Shown here piece by piece: positions 1 through 8,037 of a DNA stretch of 64,000 bases; the stretch's first letter is position 1, and the number at the start of each line of letters is the position of its first letter. The notes under the pieces are model-generated. The model did no database searches. It saw nothing but the letters and a program-made list of their open reading frames with translations, and was not told where the DNA came from. The position numbers and the translations under genes were made by a program. This stretch comes from UBA4782 sp034429195 (lineage in GTDB: Bacteria > Chloroflexota > Anaerolineae > Anaerolineales > Anaerolineaceae), in contig DAOUGQ010000010.1 of assembly GCA_034429195.1 (NCBI GenBank), forward strand, positions 68,778 through 132,777. The letters are read 5' to 3'.

Positions 1-563
1 AACCCCGCATCAAACTGAATGGTGAAAGCCATATCTGATTGCTCTGCAATATTTACTTTCTGAACCAGGTTGACAATTTCGAGTGTCAACGGTCCAATAA
101 TCTCACTCTTGAGAATGCGTAAAACGCGCGGGTCGATTATCCCTTCACCTAATGGATTTTCAACATATATATTCAACTCACCAGGATCAACTTCATCAAA
201 TTCCACGTCAGCTCCGTTGCCATCAAATAAACGAATATCATTTTTGATGTGCGTATGAGGGTATTGATAGCTTTCTGGAAATCCATAATTGATCATGATA
301 TTAGGGGTATAGACAAACCCAAGCACAAGGTAGTACCCTTCTTCATCCTTAACCATTTTTCCTTTGAGAGATGAAAGTGGATCATCCTTTACTGTTGAAG
401 TAGTATCTATAGCTTCGACAGGTGTACTTGTTTCTGATAGAACTGCGCTTTCCGTTTCTAGAACAAGCTGAACAGCTTTTTGGTTGTCAACAGCATTTTT
501 TTGCGCACAGGCTGATAATAATATTGTTGCAAGTAATAATGTACATACACTCTTTTTTAACAT
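1..563 (-). CDS. Lipoprotein, C-terminus cut by the window edge
   Basis: The reading frame opens with ATG at 563, behind an AGAGGAAA ribosome-binding site, and stays open to base 1, so the C-terminus lies outside the window. The N-terminus has a lysine pair, a hydrophobic stretch and the lipobox L-S-A-C (Cys around residue 20), so it should be exported and lipid-anchored. The visible mature part (about 165 residues) is acidic and has no domain I recognise. It begins 12 bases after the stop of the anti-sigma-like gene and is read in the same direction, so it is probably co-transcribed with the sigma factor. It may be a target or an accessory of that envelope-stress type unit. Confidence 0.8.
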   Translation of the reverse strand, partial: MLKKSVCTLLLATILLSACAQKNAVDNQKAVQLVLETESAVLSETSTPVEAIDTTSTVKDDPLSSLKGKMVKDEEGYYLVLGFVYTPNIMINYGFPESYQYPHTHIKNDIRLFDGNGADVEFDEVDPGELNIYVENPLGEGIIDPRVLRILKSEIIGPLTLEIVNLVQKVNIAEQSDMAFTIQFDAG

Positions 564-575
564 GATGTTTCCTCT

Positions 576-1322
576 TTATTCTTTATCCTTTTCAAGCGTT
601 TGAGTTGGAACTACAGGTGTGAATTGCATTTCGTAAATTTCCAGTGCAGTTCCTTGCGATGGAGCGACAAATTTTAATGGAATCTCAATTCGTTGATCTT
701 CATCCATACACCTGCAGCTAACATCCGTAGGGCAATCTGGAACGGCTTTATGGGTATAGATGATCAAGATTACATCATCAATGTCTGGTGGAACCGGTTG
801 ATAACCGCCATTGTGATCCCATTTCAATTCATGACCATCAGGCAACACTAATTTCCCCAGCGCTAACGTTTGTATATCCTGCCTGGTTTCGGGCGAATAG
901 ACCAGCCAGTTTTGACAAATCCTGGTGTCATTTTCTTCAGGATATGCTATGACAGTCTTCTCTTCAGTTGTGTATGCCCATTGAACAGAAACTTCTACTC
1001 CATCGCTTTTTACACTTACAGGTGATTCAAGAATTCGCAACGTTTCAGAATTCTCAATAAAGCCAATTCCCGGAAAATACTGTCCCAACCATTGACGCAC
1101 TGCAACCACTACATTTTGTGGTCCAATGGCGAAGAATGTAATACTCATGACCAACCCCAGAACTAATGCAACCCTCCAAACAAGTGGACACCGCCAATAA
1201 TTGGATTTTTGAGGATTCAACACTTTTCGCCGCAGGGATTGAACAAATTGAGGTGAAGCATCACTCAATCCCATAGCTTTTTCCAACTCCAATTCAAAAG
1301 CATCCAAACATAGGTTATCCAA
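576..1322 (-). CDS. Membrane-anchored anti-sigma-factor-like protein
   Basis: A 248-residue protein with an N-terminal cytoplasmic part of about 45 residues, one hydrophobic segment (about 50-68) and a C-terminal extracytoplasmic domain of about 180 residues containing several Cys (a C-P-T-D-V-S-C-R-C cluster near 200). The start overlaps the end of the upstream ECF sigma gene by 8 bases, the usual arrangement for a sigma factor and its membrane-bound regulator. Single-span topology with a short cytoplasmic segment fits an anti-sigma factor (DUF4179-like proteins are similar). No zinc-binding HxxxCxxC motif is visible, so it is not a classical ZAS-type anti-sigma. The function is inferred from position and topology. 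Confidence 0.6.
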   Translation of the reverse strand: MDNLCLDAFELELEKAMGLSDASPQFVQSLRRKVLNPQKSNYWRCPLVWRVALVLGLVMSITFFAIGPQNVVVAVRQWLGQYFPGIGFIENSETLRILESPVSVKSDGVEVSVQWAYTTEEKTVIAYPEENDTRICQNWLVYSPETRQDIQTLALGKLVLPDGHELKWDHNGGYQPVPPDIDDVILIIYTHKAVPDCPTDVSCRCMDEDQRIEIPLKFVAPSQGTALEIYEMQFTPVVPTQTLEKDKE

Positions 1323-1887
1323 GATTACCCTCCACTCTGGCTTTTATACGCTCCAGAAGACGATAATAGGCTTTCTTCACACCATCTTCGTTTTTGTGTA
1401 AGTAAACGCCCATTTCTGTGAAACTCATTCGCGCTGCGAGACGTAAATTCAACAATTCACGATCTTTTTCCGGTAGTTCGGATAGTATCCTTTTAAGTGC
1501 ATCGCGATGTTCTTTTTGAATGAGGTTATTCACCAAATCCTGTTGGTTTTCAGCAATATTTTCATCGAGCTCAAGAACAATTTGCCTCTGATGTTTGCGG
1601 TAATGGTCAATCTGCTTATTTCGGGCAATACTGAGCAACCATGATAAAAAGTGCCCGGTAGGACGGTAAGTTTGCAGTCTCTCTATTGCTGATAAGAAAG
1701 TTTGCGATGTCAGATCTTCGGCCTCTGCTACATTAGCAGTTCGAGCCAAAAGAAAACGATATACCTGTTGAACATAGCGATCGTATAGAACAGCAAATTG
1801 ATGGATTTCTTTCTGTGCGCGCTGAATCTGTTTTGCTTCATCAGCTTTTTCATATGCGTTGTCAAACAAAATGAACTCCTGTGTCAC
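1315..1887 (-). CDS. ECF-type RNA polymerase sigma factor
   Basis: A 190-residue sigma-70 family protein of ECF size. Region 2 covers about 35-100, with the -10 recognition and melting stretch containing S-W-L-L-S-I-A-R-N-K. A region 4 helix-turn-helix lies at about 125-180 (E-L-P-E-K-D-R-E-L-L-N-L-R-L). It should redirect RNA polymerase to a small regulon, probably including its own operon, under control of the overlapping downstream membrane protein. The frame opens with GTG at 1887, which lacks a good ribosome-binding site. A TTG at 1869 sits 6 bases after a CAGGAG and may be the true start. Confidence 0.9.
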   Translation of the reverse strand: MTQEFILFDNAYEKADEAKQIQRAQKEIHQFAVLYDRYVQQVYRFLLARTANVAEAEDLTSQTFLSAIERLQTYRPTGHFLSWLLSIARNKQIDHYRKHQRQIVLELDENIAENQQDLVNNLIQKEHRDALKRILSELPEKDRELLNLRLAARMSFTEMGVYLHKNEDGVKKAYYRLLERIKARVEGNLG

Positions 1888-2595
1888 GAATATCGATCTT
1901 TGTCCTTTCTATTTTGTTTAGATTGAATGCCAGTTTTTCTGGTGAGTCATTCAATTAGTTAATCGTTCAACAAAGGTAAAAAGGACATAGCGACAAGGCT
2001 TTTAGAAAAATTGTGTGCCTATGTTTTGCATTCTGATCAACTATATTCTTACATTCAGTCAATACAGCAACGTTACAAAAACGTTACCCATAGATCAATA
2101 AATTCCTTCTCCACTAAAAAATAGAAATGCTGATCAACATTTAGCAAGGAAACAATTCTTCGAATTAATGCAAATATTCTTCTTTTGAAATTTATGTTCC
2201 AGGATTAAATTCGATCAAAATAAAAATTTGGCGATGCAACAGAATTTTCAATCTCACCCACCTCCACATATGAATCCTAGATAACAGATGAACTGTGGAA
2301 TATTATCTTTATGCGTAATTTTCCGCAAACCAGGATCTGAACTGCCTGTTTCGTATTAATCAATGATCAAATGAAATTAATTATATCTTCTCAAGAACGA
2401 GTTCCGGCTTTTTCGCAATCTACTTCTATAAATAAAACAATCAATAAATAATCACCAGGTAACTGATCTTTCGATAGTCGACGTTTTTCTTTATAAGCAA
2501 TACGATAGTATTGTGTTCGAGATTTCCTATTCAACAGAGGATCCACTGTGTATTTGGAAAGAGGAAACAAGAAAAAATGAGGAGTTGTTAGAGAG
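1888..2595. other. 708-base non-coding, AT-rich gap
   Basis: No convincing gene is visible on either strand. Two features stand out. A tandem direct repeat AACGTTAC lies at 2069-2076 and 2080-2087 (11-base period), about 180 bases upstream of the sigma gene. A perfect palindrome CAATAC-GATA-GTATTG lies at 2499-2514, about 80 bases upstream of the lipoprotein gene. Either could be a regulator binding site. The rest is AT-rich with stops in all frames. Confidence 0.5.
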
Positions 2596-3216
2596 ATGAA
2601 TCACAGTATGAAGATTTCAATTGGATTGCTTCTTTTATTTTCTATCCTTTTGGGAAGCTGTTCAGATAAACCTCAAGGTGTGAAATTCACACCTGAAGAA
2701 ACCGCTGTGCAATTCGTAAAAGAATTAACAACAGGAAGTTATTCAATCTATGATAGCTCCGTTGAGGCAATTCAAACAACTACAGTGAATGACATGGTTC
2801 TGGTTCTTGTACAGTATAGCGGGCATAATGTTGAAGGTGGCATTGAGACTTGCGAGGTTGTTCTTGAAATCGAAAAATCAGGGGTCAATGGCTGGAAAGC
2901 GAAAAATAGTGCAGGGCTATGCCATAAGGTAAATGATCCAACAAACTCAGTTCCAATTACGGTAGTAGGAAGTTGGGGAAATACAACCTTTCTTAAACAA
3001 GATTATTCAACAATTTTCGGATCAATACGCGATTCACAGATTACCAGAATAGTAATCACCTGGGAGGACAATCAAATTCAACAGGCTGAAATTCATGAAA
3101 GCACATACCTGGCAGCACGTGAAGGTAGATTCAGCACGGAGAAAATTGAGGCTTTTAATGATCAGAATGAGATCATATTCACGAATGATTTAAGCCAAGG
3201 AAATAAGGAAAAATGA
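2596..3216 (+). CDS. Small lipoprotein of unknown function
   Basis: A 206-residue protein with a signal peptide (hydrophobic residues about 8-19) ending in the lipobox L-G-S-C (Cys near 22), so it is predicted to be lipid-anchored outside the membrane. The mature domain resembles small DUF4878-like or NTF2-like lipoproteins in having an opening stretch (T-P-E-E-T-A-V-Q-F-V-K-E-L) followed by a beta-rich domain, but this is only a resemblance. The 3' end overlaps the next small frame by 4 bases (ATGA), suggesting translational coupling. An AGAGAG stretch lies a few bases before the ATG. Confidence 0.75.
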   Translation: MNHSMKISIGLLLLFSILLGSCSDKPQGVKFTPEETAVQFVKELTTGSYSIYDSSVEAIQTTTVNDMVLVLVQYSGHNVEGGIETCEVVLEIEKSGVNGWKAKNSAGLCHKVNDPTNSVPITVVGSWGNTTFLKQDYSTIFGSIRDSQITRIVITWEDNQIQQAEIHESTYLAAREGRFSTEKIEAFNDQNEIIFTNDLSQGNKEK

Positions 3217-3437
3217 AGCTATTCTGGGTTTACAGCTCAGAAGGAGATCTTCCTGTCTTGCAACAGGAAATAAGCCCTGTTAGTACTATCCATTCATTGG
3301 ATCAAGAAGAATCCTGGGCTGCATTTTACCTGGATGATTTGAAATGCAACCTTGAGTTGGATATTGATTTCGGAGAAAAAGGGTATCAAGTTCAAATAAA
3401 TATAGAAACGAGAGAAGTAGATCGAAACTCAAAATGA
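3213..3437 (+). CDS. Small hypothetical protein coupled to the upstream lipoprotein
   Basis: A 74-residue acidic protein without a signal peptide or a recognisable motif. The ATG overlaps the TGA of the lipoprotein gene (ATGA), and the ribosome-binding site (AAGGAAA) lies within the end of that gene. The overlap is the main argument that it is real. It could alternatively be the separated tail of the lipoprotein after a frameshift, because it continues an acidic beta-rich composition. I recognise no family. Confidence 0.45.
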   Translation: MKLFWVYSSEGDLPVLQQEISPVSTIHSLDQEESWAAFYLDDLKCNLELDIDFGEKGYQVQINIETREVDRNSK

Positions 3438-3583
3438 ATCGAATTCTGCAACCTGATTTACAGAAAAGCATATGCTAGATGGATTTCTTCATCATAATCC
3501 GTCATCACAAGAAAATGAGAAGAGAGTCGACAATGAATTCAAAAACGCAAACAAATCAAACCAAATCGAAAAAAGGAGCAAAA

Positions 3584-4549
3584 ATGCTGTTAAAGATCCT
3601 GGCAGTATTTGCTGTAGTAATTGCAGTATTTCTGCTTTCTGGAACAATCCTTCATGCCACATACTTCAAGGAAAAAAAGGAACAGATAAAACCATATGGA
3701 CAGCTCATTAATGTGGATGATGGACAAATGCATGTTTTTTCAATGGGAAATGGCGAGAAAACAGTTGTATTACTTCCTGGGTTGGGCGTAGCCCTTCCAT
3801 CTGCAGATTTCTCGCCACTCATGCGAAAACTAAGCGAAAATTACACGGTAGTGTGTGTTGAATATTTTGGCATCGGCTTTAGTAGTGAGACATCAAAACC
3901 TCGAACCGTTGAAAACTATGTTGAAGAAACAAGGGCTGCATTAACGAAGGCTGGGTTTACACCGCCATTTGTATTAATGCCACATTCAATTTCTGGTGTT
4001 TATAGCGAATATTACGCTGCAAAGTACCCCGAAGAAGTAGAAGCAATCATCGCCCTCGATAGCACCTCTACCGCGTACTATGATGAAATGCCAGACTTTG
4101 TAAAAGCGTTGCTTCCCATAGCGAAAATTCAACAAGCGTTAGGTATCACCTCTCTCCTTGGACCTGTATCAGTAGACAAACAAGATTTGCTTTCCAAAGG
4201 ATACTTCGAAAAAGAGATTAATGATTCGCTAGTATTTGCCGGCTTTACCATGAACGACAACATTTTTGAGCAGCTTTCGAATTCAGCAGAATTCATAAAG
4301 CAAACCATGGATCTTCCTTTTCCGAAATCTATCCCGTACTTCAAAATTATCTCTAAACAAACTTTTGAAACAACAAACGCACAGCTTAAAAAGGCGAATC
4401 TGACTCCTCAGCAATATCAATACGACCACCTTGCGCGGATTGGCGAACAAGCAAGATTTGAAGTAGTGGATGGCAGCCACTTTATTTACATTACCCAGAT
4501 AAACCGGATCGTCGAGACCACAAATGATGTTTTGCTAGGAAAAAATTGA
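3584..4549 (+). CDS. Alpha/beta hydrolase, membrane-anchored
   Basis: An alpha/beta-hydrolase fold enzyme of about 321 residues from this start. A hydrophobic N-terminal segment should anchor it to the membrane. The core shows an oxyanion-type L-P-G-L-G-V stretch, a nucleophile elbow P-H-S-I-S-G (Ser in a G-x-S-x-G variant), a downstream acid region and a C-terminal D-G-S-H with the likely catalytic His. Substrate unknown. I chose ATG 3584 because AAAGGAG sits 5 bases before it. The frame is open further upstream, with ATG at 3533 or 3479 as alternatives that would add a basic cytoplasmic tail. A second, unrelated-looking alpha/beta hydrolase follows 550 bases downstream. Confidence 0.8.
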   Translation: MLLKILAVFAVVIAVFLLSGTILHATYFKEKKEQIKPYGQLINVDDGQMHVFSMGNGEKTVVLLPGLGVALPSADFSPLMRKLSENYTVVCVEYFGIGFSSETSKPRTVENYVEETRAALTKAGFTPPFVLMPHSISGVYSEYYAAKYPEEVEAIIALDSTSTAYYDEMPDFVKALLPIAKIQQALGITSLLGPVSVDKQDLLSKGYFEKEINDSLVFAGFTMNDNIFEQLSNSAEFIKQTMDLPFPKSIPYFKIISKQTFETTNAQLKKANLTPQQYQYDHLARIGEQARFEVVDGSHFIYITQINRIVETTNDVLLGKN

Positions 4550-4561
4550 GAGGATATTAGC

Positions 4562-5025
4562 ATGATGAATAACAGCAATACATTACGGCAATCAAATTTC
4601 TTTTTAGATTTTAATCACGCAAGAGACGTCTATAGGAGAATTCGGTAGTCATGTCTGGATGACAGAGGCTGTTTTTGTAGCATCAGGCATTTACAAAGAA
4701 GCTCTTAAGCAAGTAAAGTAATGCAGCACCTTTCGATGAAAATATAATGCCCAACGATACGCCAGGCATGAACAGAAGAAAGCAAACCATCGGCAACTTT
4801 GTATCACTGTAGAAGGCTATCCATAAGTTGCCTCTTCAGTACTGAAGCTATTTGAGTAAGAAGAATTCAGCTGGAGGAATCATGGCCTTTGGCTTTCCTC
4901 TGGAACACCGTTTCACGATCCGCTCCAACCACAGCCTGGAGCGGATCAATGGAATGACCCATCAGTTAGTTCAAATTTTGGAGAACATTTCAAAACCAGG
5001 ATCCGATGTCTCCAATCAGCAATAA
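4562..5025 (+). pseudogene. Decayed coding remnants in a 550-base gap
   Basis: The gap between the two hydrolase genes has no intact gene, but it shows short runs of protein-like sequence in changing frames. One run of about 35 codons ends at the TAA near 4721. A 47-codon frame (ATG 4882, TAA 5025) starts 6 bases after CTGGAGGA. The latter reads H-R-F-T-I-R-S-N-H-S-L-E-R-I-N, which loosely resembles the R-R-x-L-R-T-T-N-x-x-E-R-L-N block near the C-terminus of IS256/mutator transposases. That suggests a transposase tail, but this is a weak resemblance. The 47-residue frame could also be a real small gene. Confidence 0.25.
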
Positions 5026-5100
5026 TTTTAATCCTGTAATTTTTGGTTTTTCAATTAGAGAAAGAAAATGATTATTTTATTTACACTTGGAGTCTTTATA

Positions 5101-6249
5101 ATGGCAAAAAATAATTTAGAAAGGCTATTACATCCATCTTTCGCAAGAAAAGGAAAGCAAATTATGTGGATACTCCTTATCATTATCCTGATCTGCTTGT
5201 TCATTCCTGTAGGGATATTAATAATTTTAAGTCCAGGAAAAGTTGAACCTCTTGTTGATGCATCGGGAAATATTCCTCCCCAAAGTCTTTCAGAGAAAAA
5301 CTTTGTTACTATCAATAATGTAAAGCAAGGCATGTTCATCCAGAGCAAAGACGTGTCGCATCCAGTATTGCTATATTTACATGGTGGAATGCCAGATTTC
5401 TTCTTGACAAAGAAATATCCAACCGGATTGGAAGATATATTCACGATTGTTTGGTGGGAGCAACGCGGTTCTGGTATGTCTTACAGCCCCAATATTCCTC
5501 GTGAGTCAATGACCATGGATCAGTTGATTTCAGACACATTGGCTTTAACGAACTATCTACGCGATCGCTTCAAAAAAGACAAGATTTACATCATGGGTCA
5601 TTCTGGAGGAACCTTTATTGGCATTCAAGCTGCTGCAAAAGCACCCGAGCTTTACTATGCTTATCTTGGCGAAGCACAAATGTCTTACCAATTGAGATCA
5701 GAGCAATTGGCTTATGAGTACATGCTGCAACAATTTAAATTAAGCGGTAACCAACGAATGGTGCAAAAACTTGAGGCTGCGCCCGTCACTATAGCAGATG
5801 GTACACCAGATGGCTATATTAAATTACGTGACCCGGCTATGCATTTCCTGGGGATTGGTACCACTCATGATATGGATTCTGTTTTCACCGGGATCTTTCT
5901 TCCGTCTCTTGCTATTCAGGAATACACGCTGAAAGAGAAAATCAACATGTGGCGTGCCAAATCTAAGGCTGGAGTGAGCATTGTCTGGAATGAAATGTTG
6001 ATTACAGATTTGTCTTTAAAAGTGCCTGAATTGGAAATTCCTGCCTACTTTTTTCATGGCATATATGACTACACCTGTTCTTATACATTAGCAAAAGAGT
6101 ATTTCGAAAAATTGCAAGCACCATTGAAAGGGTTCTATACTTTTGAAAATTCTGCCCATAGCCCCATGTTCGAAGAACCTGAAAAATTACAAAAGATATT
6201 GCTGGAAGATGTATTGGTTGGTGCTAATTCACTCTCTGATGGTAATTGA
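5101..6249 (+). CDS. Alpha/beta hydrolase, proline iminopeptidase-like
   Basis: A 382-residue enzyme with an N-terminal membrane segment (about 15-38) and an alpha/beta-hydrolase core. It shows an H-G-G oxyanion motif (L-H-G-G-M-P), the W-W-E-Q-R-G-S-G-x-S stretch typical of proline iminopeptidases, the nucleophile elbow G-H-S-G-G, an acid in H-G-I-Y-D-Y and a catalytic His in N-S-A-H-S-P. It therefore probably hydrolyses a peptide or ester, anchored to the membrane. Start: the frame opens at 5068, but ATG 5101 (M-A-K-N-N) has GGAG at a good distance, while 5068 has only a weak site. No operon partner is visible. Confidence 0.85.
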   Translation: MAKNNLERLLHPSFARKGKQIMWILLIIILICLFIPVGILIILSPGKVEPLVDASGNIPPQSLSEKNFVTINNVKQGMFIQSKDVSHPVLLYLHGGMPDFFLTKKYPTGLEDIFTIVWWEQRGSGMSYSPNIPRESMTMDQLISDTLALTNYLRDRFKKDKIYIMGHSGGTFIGIQAAAKAPELYYAYLGEAQMSYQLRSEQLAYEYMLQQFKLSGNQRMVQKLEAAPVTIADGTPDGYIKLRDPAMHFLGIGTTHDMDSVFTGIFLPSLAIQEYTLKEKINMWRAKSKAGVSIVWNEMLITDLSLKVPELEIPAYFFHGIYDYTCSYTLAKEYFEKLQAPLKGFYTFENSAHSPMFEEPEKLQKILLEDVLVGANSLSDGN

Positions 6250-6280
6250 ATCAATCAGGCTTCCATTGAATAATTAATCC

Positions 6281-6310
6281 TTGACGGCAAAAAAGAAGTA
6301 GTGATAAAAT
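6281..6310 (+). promoter_or_regulatory. Sigma-A-type promoter of a candidate small RNA
   Basis: TTGACG at 6281-6286, an 18-base spacer and TAAAAT at 6305-6310. It lies downstream of the hydrolase gene and points to the non-coding stretch that ends in a strong terminator. Confidence 0.6.
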
Positions 6311-6316
6311 TTTTAC

Positions 6317-6478
6317 GCTGAAAAGCTAGAACAAGGAACGGTGTTTTTGGTATTTAGCCAAGTTGTAATCCATTCGCAAAAGGACGTTGTGTGGGAGAAC
6401 TTCCGGAACTACGCCTGATTTTGGTTTAAATCATCAATATCAGGTCACGGAGTTTTCCTCACTCCGTGGCTTTTTTGT
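6317..6478 (+). ncRNA. Candidate small RNA or rsgA leader, about 160 nt
   Basis: Between a clear promoter and a strong intrinsic terminator there are about 160 bases without an open frame that has a ribosome-binding site. The 3' part can form a hairpin CCTGAT...ATCAGG just before the terminator stem. This is the architecture of a free-standing small RNA or of an attenuated leader for rsgA, which starts 120 bases further on behind a second terminator-like hairpin. The length is near that of 6S RNA, but I could not find paired termini or a convincing central bubble. The sequence also lacks the signal-recognition RNA loop and tmRNA hallmarks. The class is unassigned. Confidence 0.4.
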
Positions 6479-6480
6479 TT
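6445..6480 (+). terminator. Intrinsic terminator of the candidate small RNA
   Basis: Stem CACGGAGT / ACTCCGTG with a 7-base loop, followed by a run of six T then GTTT. A strong rho-independent terminator. Confidence 0.85.
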
Positions 6481-6553
6481 TAATTTGGCTTCTGCTTTAA
6501 CCGAAATCTGAAACTTTCTTTGTTCAATAATGCGGAAACCTTCGAACCACCCA

Positions 6554-6586
6554 CCAGCCACGGAAACCCCGGGCTGGTTTTTATTT
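6554..6586 (+). terminator. Second terminator-like hairpin just before rsgA
   Basis: Stem CCAGCC / GGCTGG, with an inner CGG/CCG extension, followed by TTTTTATTT. It ends about 14 bases before the rsgA start, so it is either an attenuator or an overlapping terminator that limits readthrough into rsgA. Confidence 0.55.
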
Positions 6587-6599
6587 AAGGATTGCAACA

Positions 6600-7529
6600 A
6601 TGAAACAAACAAATACATCCCCTCATAATCAGGGGGTTTTGATCAAAATAAATCCACCCATCTATACCGTTTGGGAAGATGGAGAAATAATTAACTGTAC
6701 TTTATCTTCCAGCTTTCATAGTGATCTTGCAGTTGGGGATAAAATCATTTACTTTCGTCATTCTGAAAGTAGAGAATTTATCGGGCGGTTGGAACGCCGG
6801 AATTTTCTGGTTCGCAGAGCAGCTCGCTCCAAACCTTCGAGATATGATCAACCACAGTTTTTAGCTGCCAACCTGGATCTGCTGGTACCAGTATTGGCTG
6901 CTCGTGAACCTGCTCCAAAATGGAACTGGTTGGATCGGTGTCTGGTTTCAGCAGAAGCTTCAGATATTCCTGTTTTAATCTGTATAAATAAAAAAGATCA
7001 AGTGGATCAAAGCAACAAAAATACCCATCGGGATATTAATGAAGTTTTGGATGAATATCGCAAGGTTGGCTATCCTGTGATTGAGATTAGTGCCCTTACC
7101 GGTCAAGGCATGGAGAACCTCCGGGCAATGTTGACTGGCAAAATTGCTGCCCTATCAGGACAGTCTGGAACTGGAAAAAGCTCGATCCTTAATTTCCTCC
7201 AGCCAGCACTCAACATCCGAATTGGCAGCGTCAGCAAACATACCGGTAAAGGCCGTCACACCACAACCAGTTCAGAATTATTCCTTATGCACGGAGGGGG
7301 AATGTTGATGGATACTCCTGGCTTAAGGGAGTTTGGTCTTTGGGGTTTTGAAGGAGAAGACCTTGCCCAATACTATCCAGAAATGCGCCCGTATCTGGGT
7401 ACCTGTCGTTTTGGACTCAGTTGTCGTCATGATGAAGAGCCGGGTTGCGCCATACGTCAGGCTGTCACACGCGGTGAAATCAGCCCATATCGTTATCGAA
7501 GTTTTTTGTATCTGACAAAAGAGAATTAA
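6600..7529 (+). CDS. rsgA: Ribosome small subunit-dependent GTPase A
   Basis: A 309-residue circularly permuted GTPase that helps 30S subunit maturation. An N-terminal OB-fold (about 1-85) precedes the permuted G domain, whose motifs appear in the order G4 N-K-K-D (about 130), G1 G-Q-S-G-T-G-K-S (about 187) and G3 D-T-P-G (about 237). The C-terminal zinc-binding module has C-R-F...C-R-H...G-C. Length and motif order match the family. The RNHCP gene follows 2 bases after its stop, so the two are likely one operon. Expression may depend on readthrough of, or a promoter hidden in, the structured upstream region. Confidence 0.96.
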   Translation: MKQTNTSPHNQGVLIKINPPIYTVWEDGEIINCTLSSSFHSDLAVGDKIIYFRHSESREFIGRLERRNFLVRRAARSKPSRYDQPQFLAANLDLLVPVLAAREPAPKWNWLDRCLVSAEASDIPVLICINKKDQVDQSNKNTHRDINEVLDEYRKVGYPVIEISALTGQGMENLRAMLTGKIAALSGQSGTGKSSILNFLQPALNIRIGSVSKHTGKGRHTTTSSELFLMHGGGMLMDTPGLREFGLWGFEGEDLAQYYPEMRPYLGTCRFGLSCRHDEEPGCAIRQAVTRGEISPYRYRSFLYLTKEN

Positions 7530-7531
7530 AC

Positions 7532-8029
7532 ATGAAAACACACTTTGAATATCAAAAGAACAGCTTATTTCGAAAGCATAAACTTAACCCGCTTAACCAC
7601 GATTTTTCCTGTATACATTGCCATCTACCGGTTTCTGCTTCTGTACTGATCAGCAGAGTTAAAAACCGGAATCATTGTCCATATTGTCTATGGTCACGTC
7701 ATCTCGATCTTTTTGAACCTGGCGACCGCTTATCCGCTTGCAAGGCTGGGATGCGCCCAATAGGTCTTACATTTAAGCGCGAAAGAAACCGCTATGCAGC
7801 TTCACTGGGTGAATTGATGATCGTGCATCAGTGTTCTGATTGCGGAAAATTTTCTCTCAATCGTATCGCTGCTGATGATGATTCCACAATGATCCTTACA
7901 GTCCTGGAACGCTCACCTGTTTTAACATCAGAATTACTTGTCTACTTAAAGCACGAAGGCATCGAACTGGTATTTTCCGACAGGGTGACTGAGGTTCAGA
8001 AACAACTTGTGGGAGATTTTTTAGGATAG
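7532..8029 (+). CDS. RNHCP-domain zinc-ribbon-like protein
   Basis: A 165-residue protein of the RNHCP family, named after the R-N-H-C-P motif seen here near residue 47. It has paired Cys (C-I-H-C, C-P-Y-C, C-x-x-C-G) that probably bind zinc. The family is common in Gram-positive bacteria and Chloroflexota and has no firmly established function. It is often annotated as RNA- or nucleic-acid-related. The gene is tightly linked to rsgA (2-base gap), which gives a mild hint of a role around ribosomes. It ends head-to-head against the stop of the minus-strand hydrolase gene. Confidence 0.85.
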   Translation: MKTHFEYQKNSLFRKHKLNPLNHDFSCIHCHLPVSASVLISRVKNRNHCPYCLWSRHLDLFEPGDRLSACKAGMRPIGLTFKRERNRYAASLGELMIVHQCSDCGKFSLNRIAADDDSTMILTVLERSPVLTSELLVYLKHEGIELVFSDRVTEVQKQLVGDFLG

Positions 8030-8037
8030 CAATGAGC

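Noticed and set aside
3213..3437. Frameshift joining this small frame to the lipoprotein upstream
   Set aside because: The ATGA overlap and a ribosome-binding site favour a separate coupled gene; a frameshift cannot be excluded from sequence alone.
6317..6478. 6S RNA identity for the candidate small RNA
   Set aside because: The length fits, but I could not pair the two ends or find a convincing central bubble, so only an unclassified RNA is claimed.
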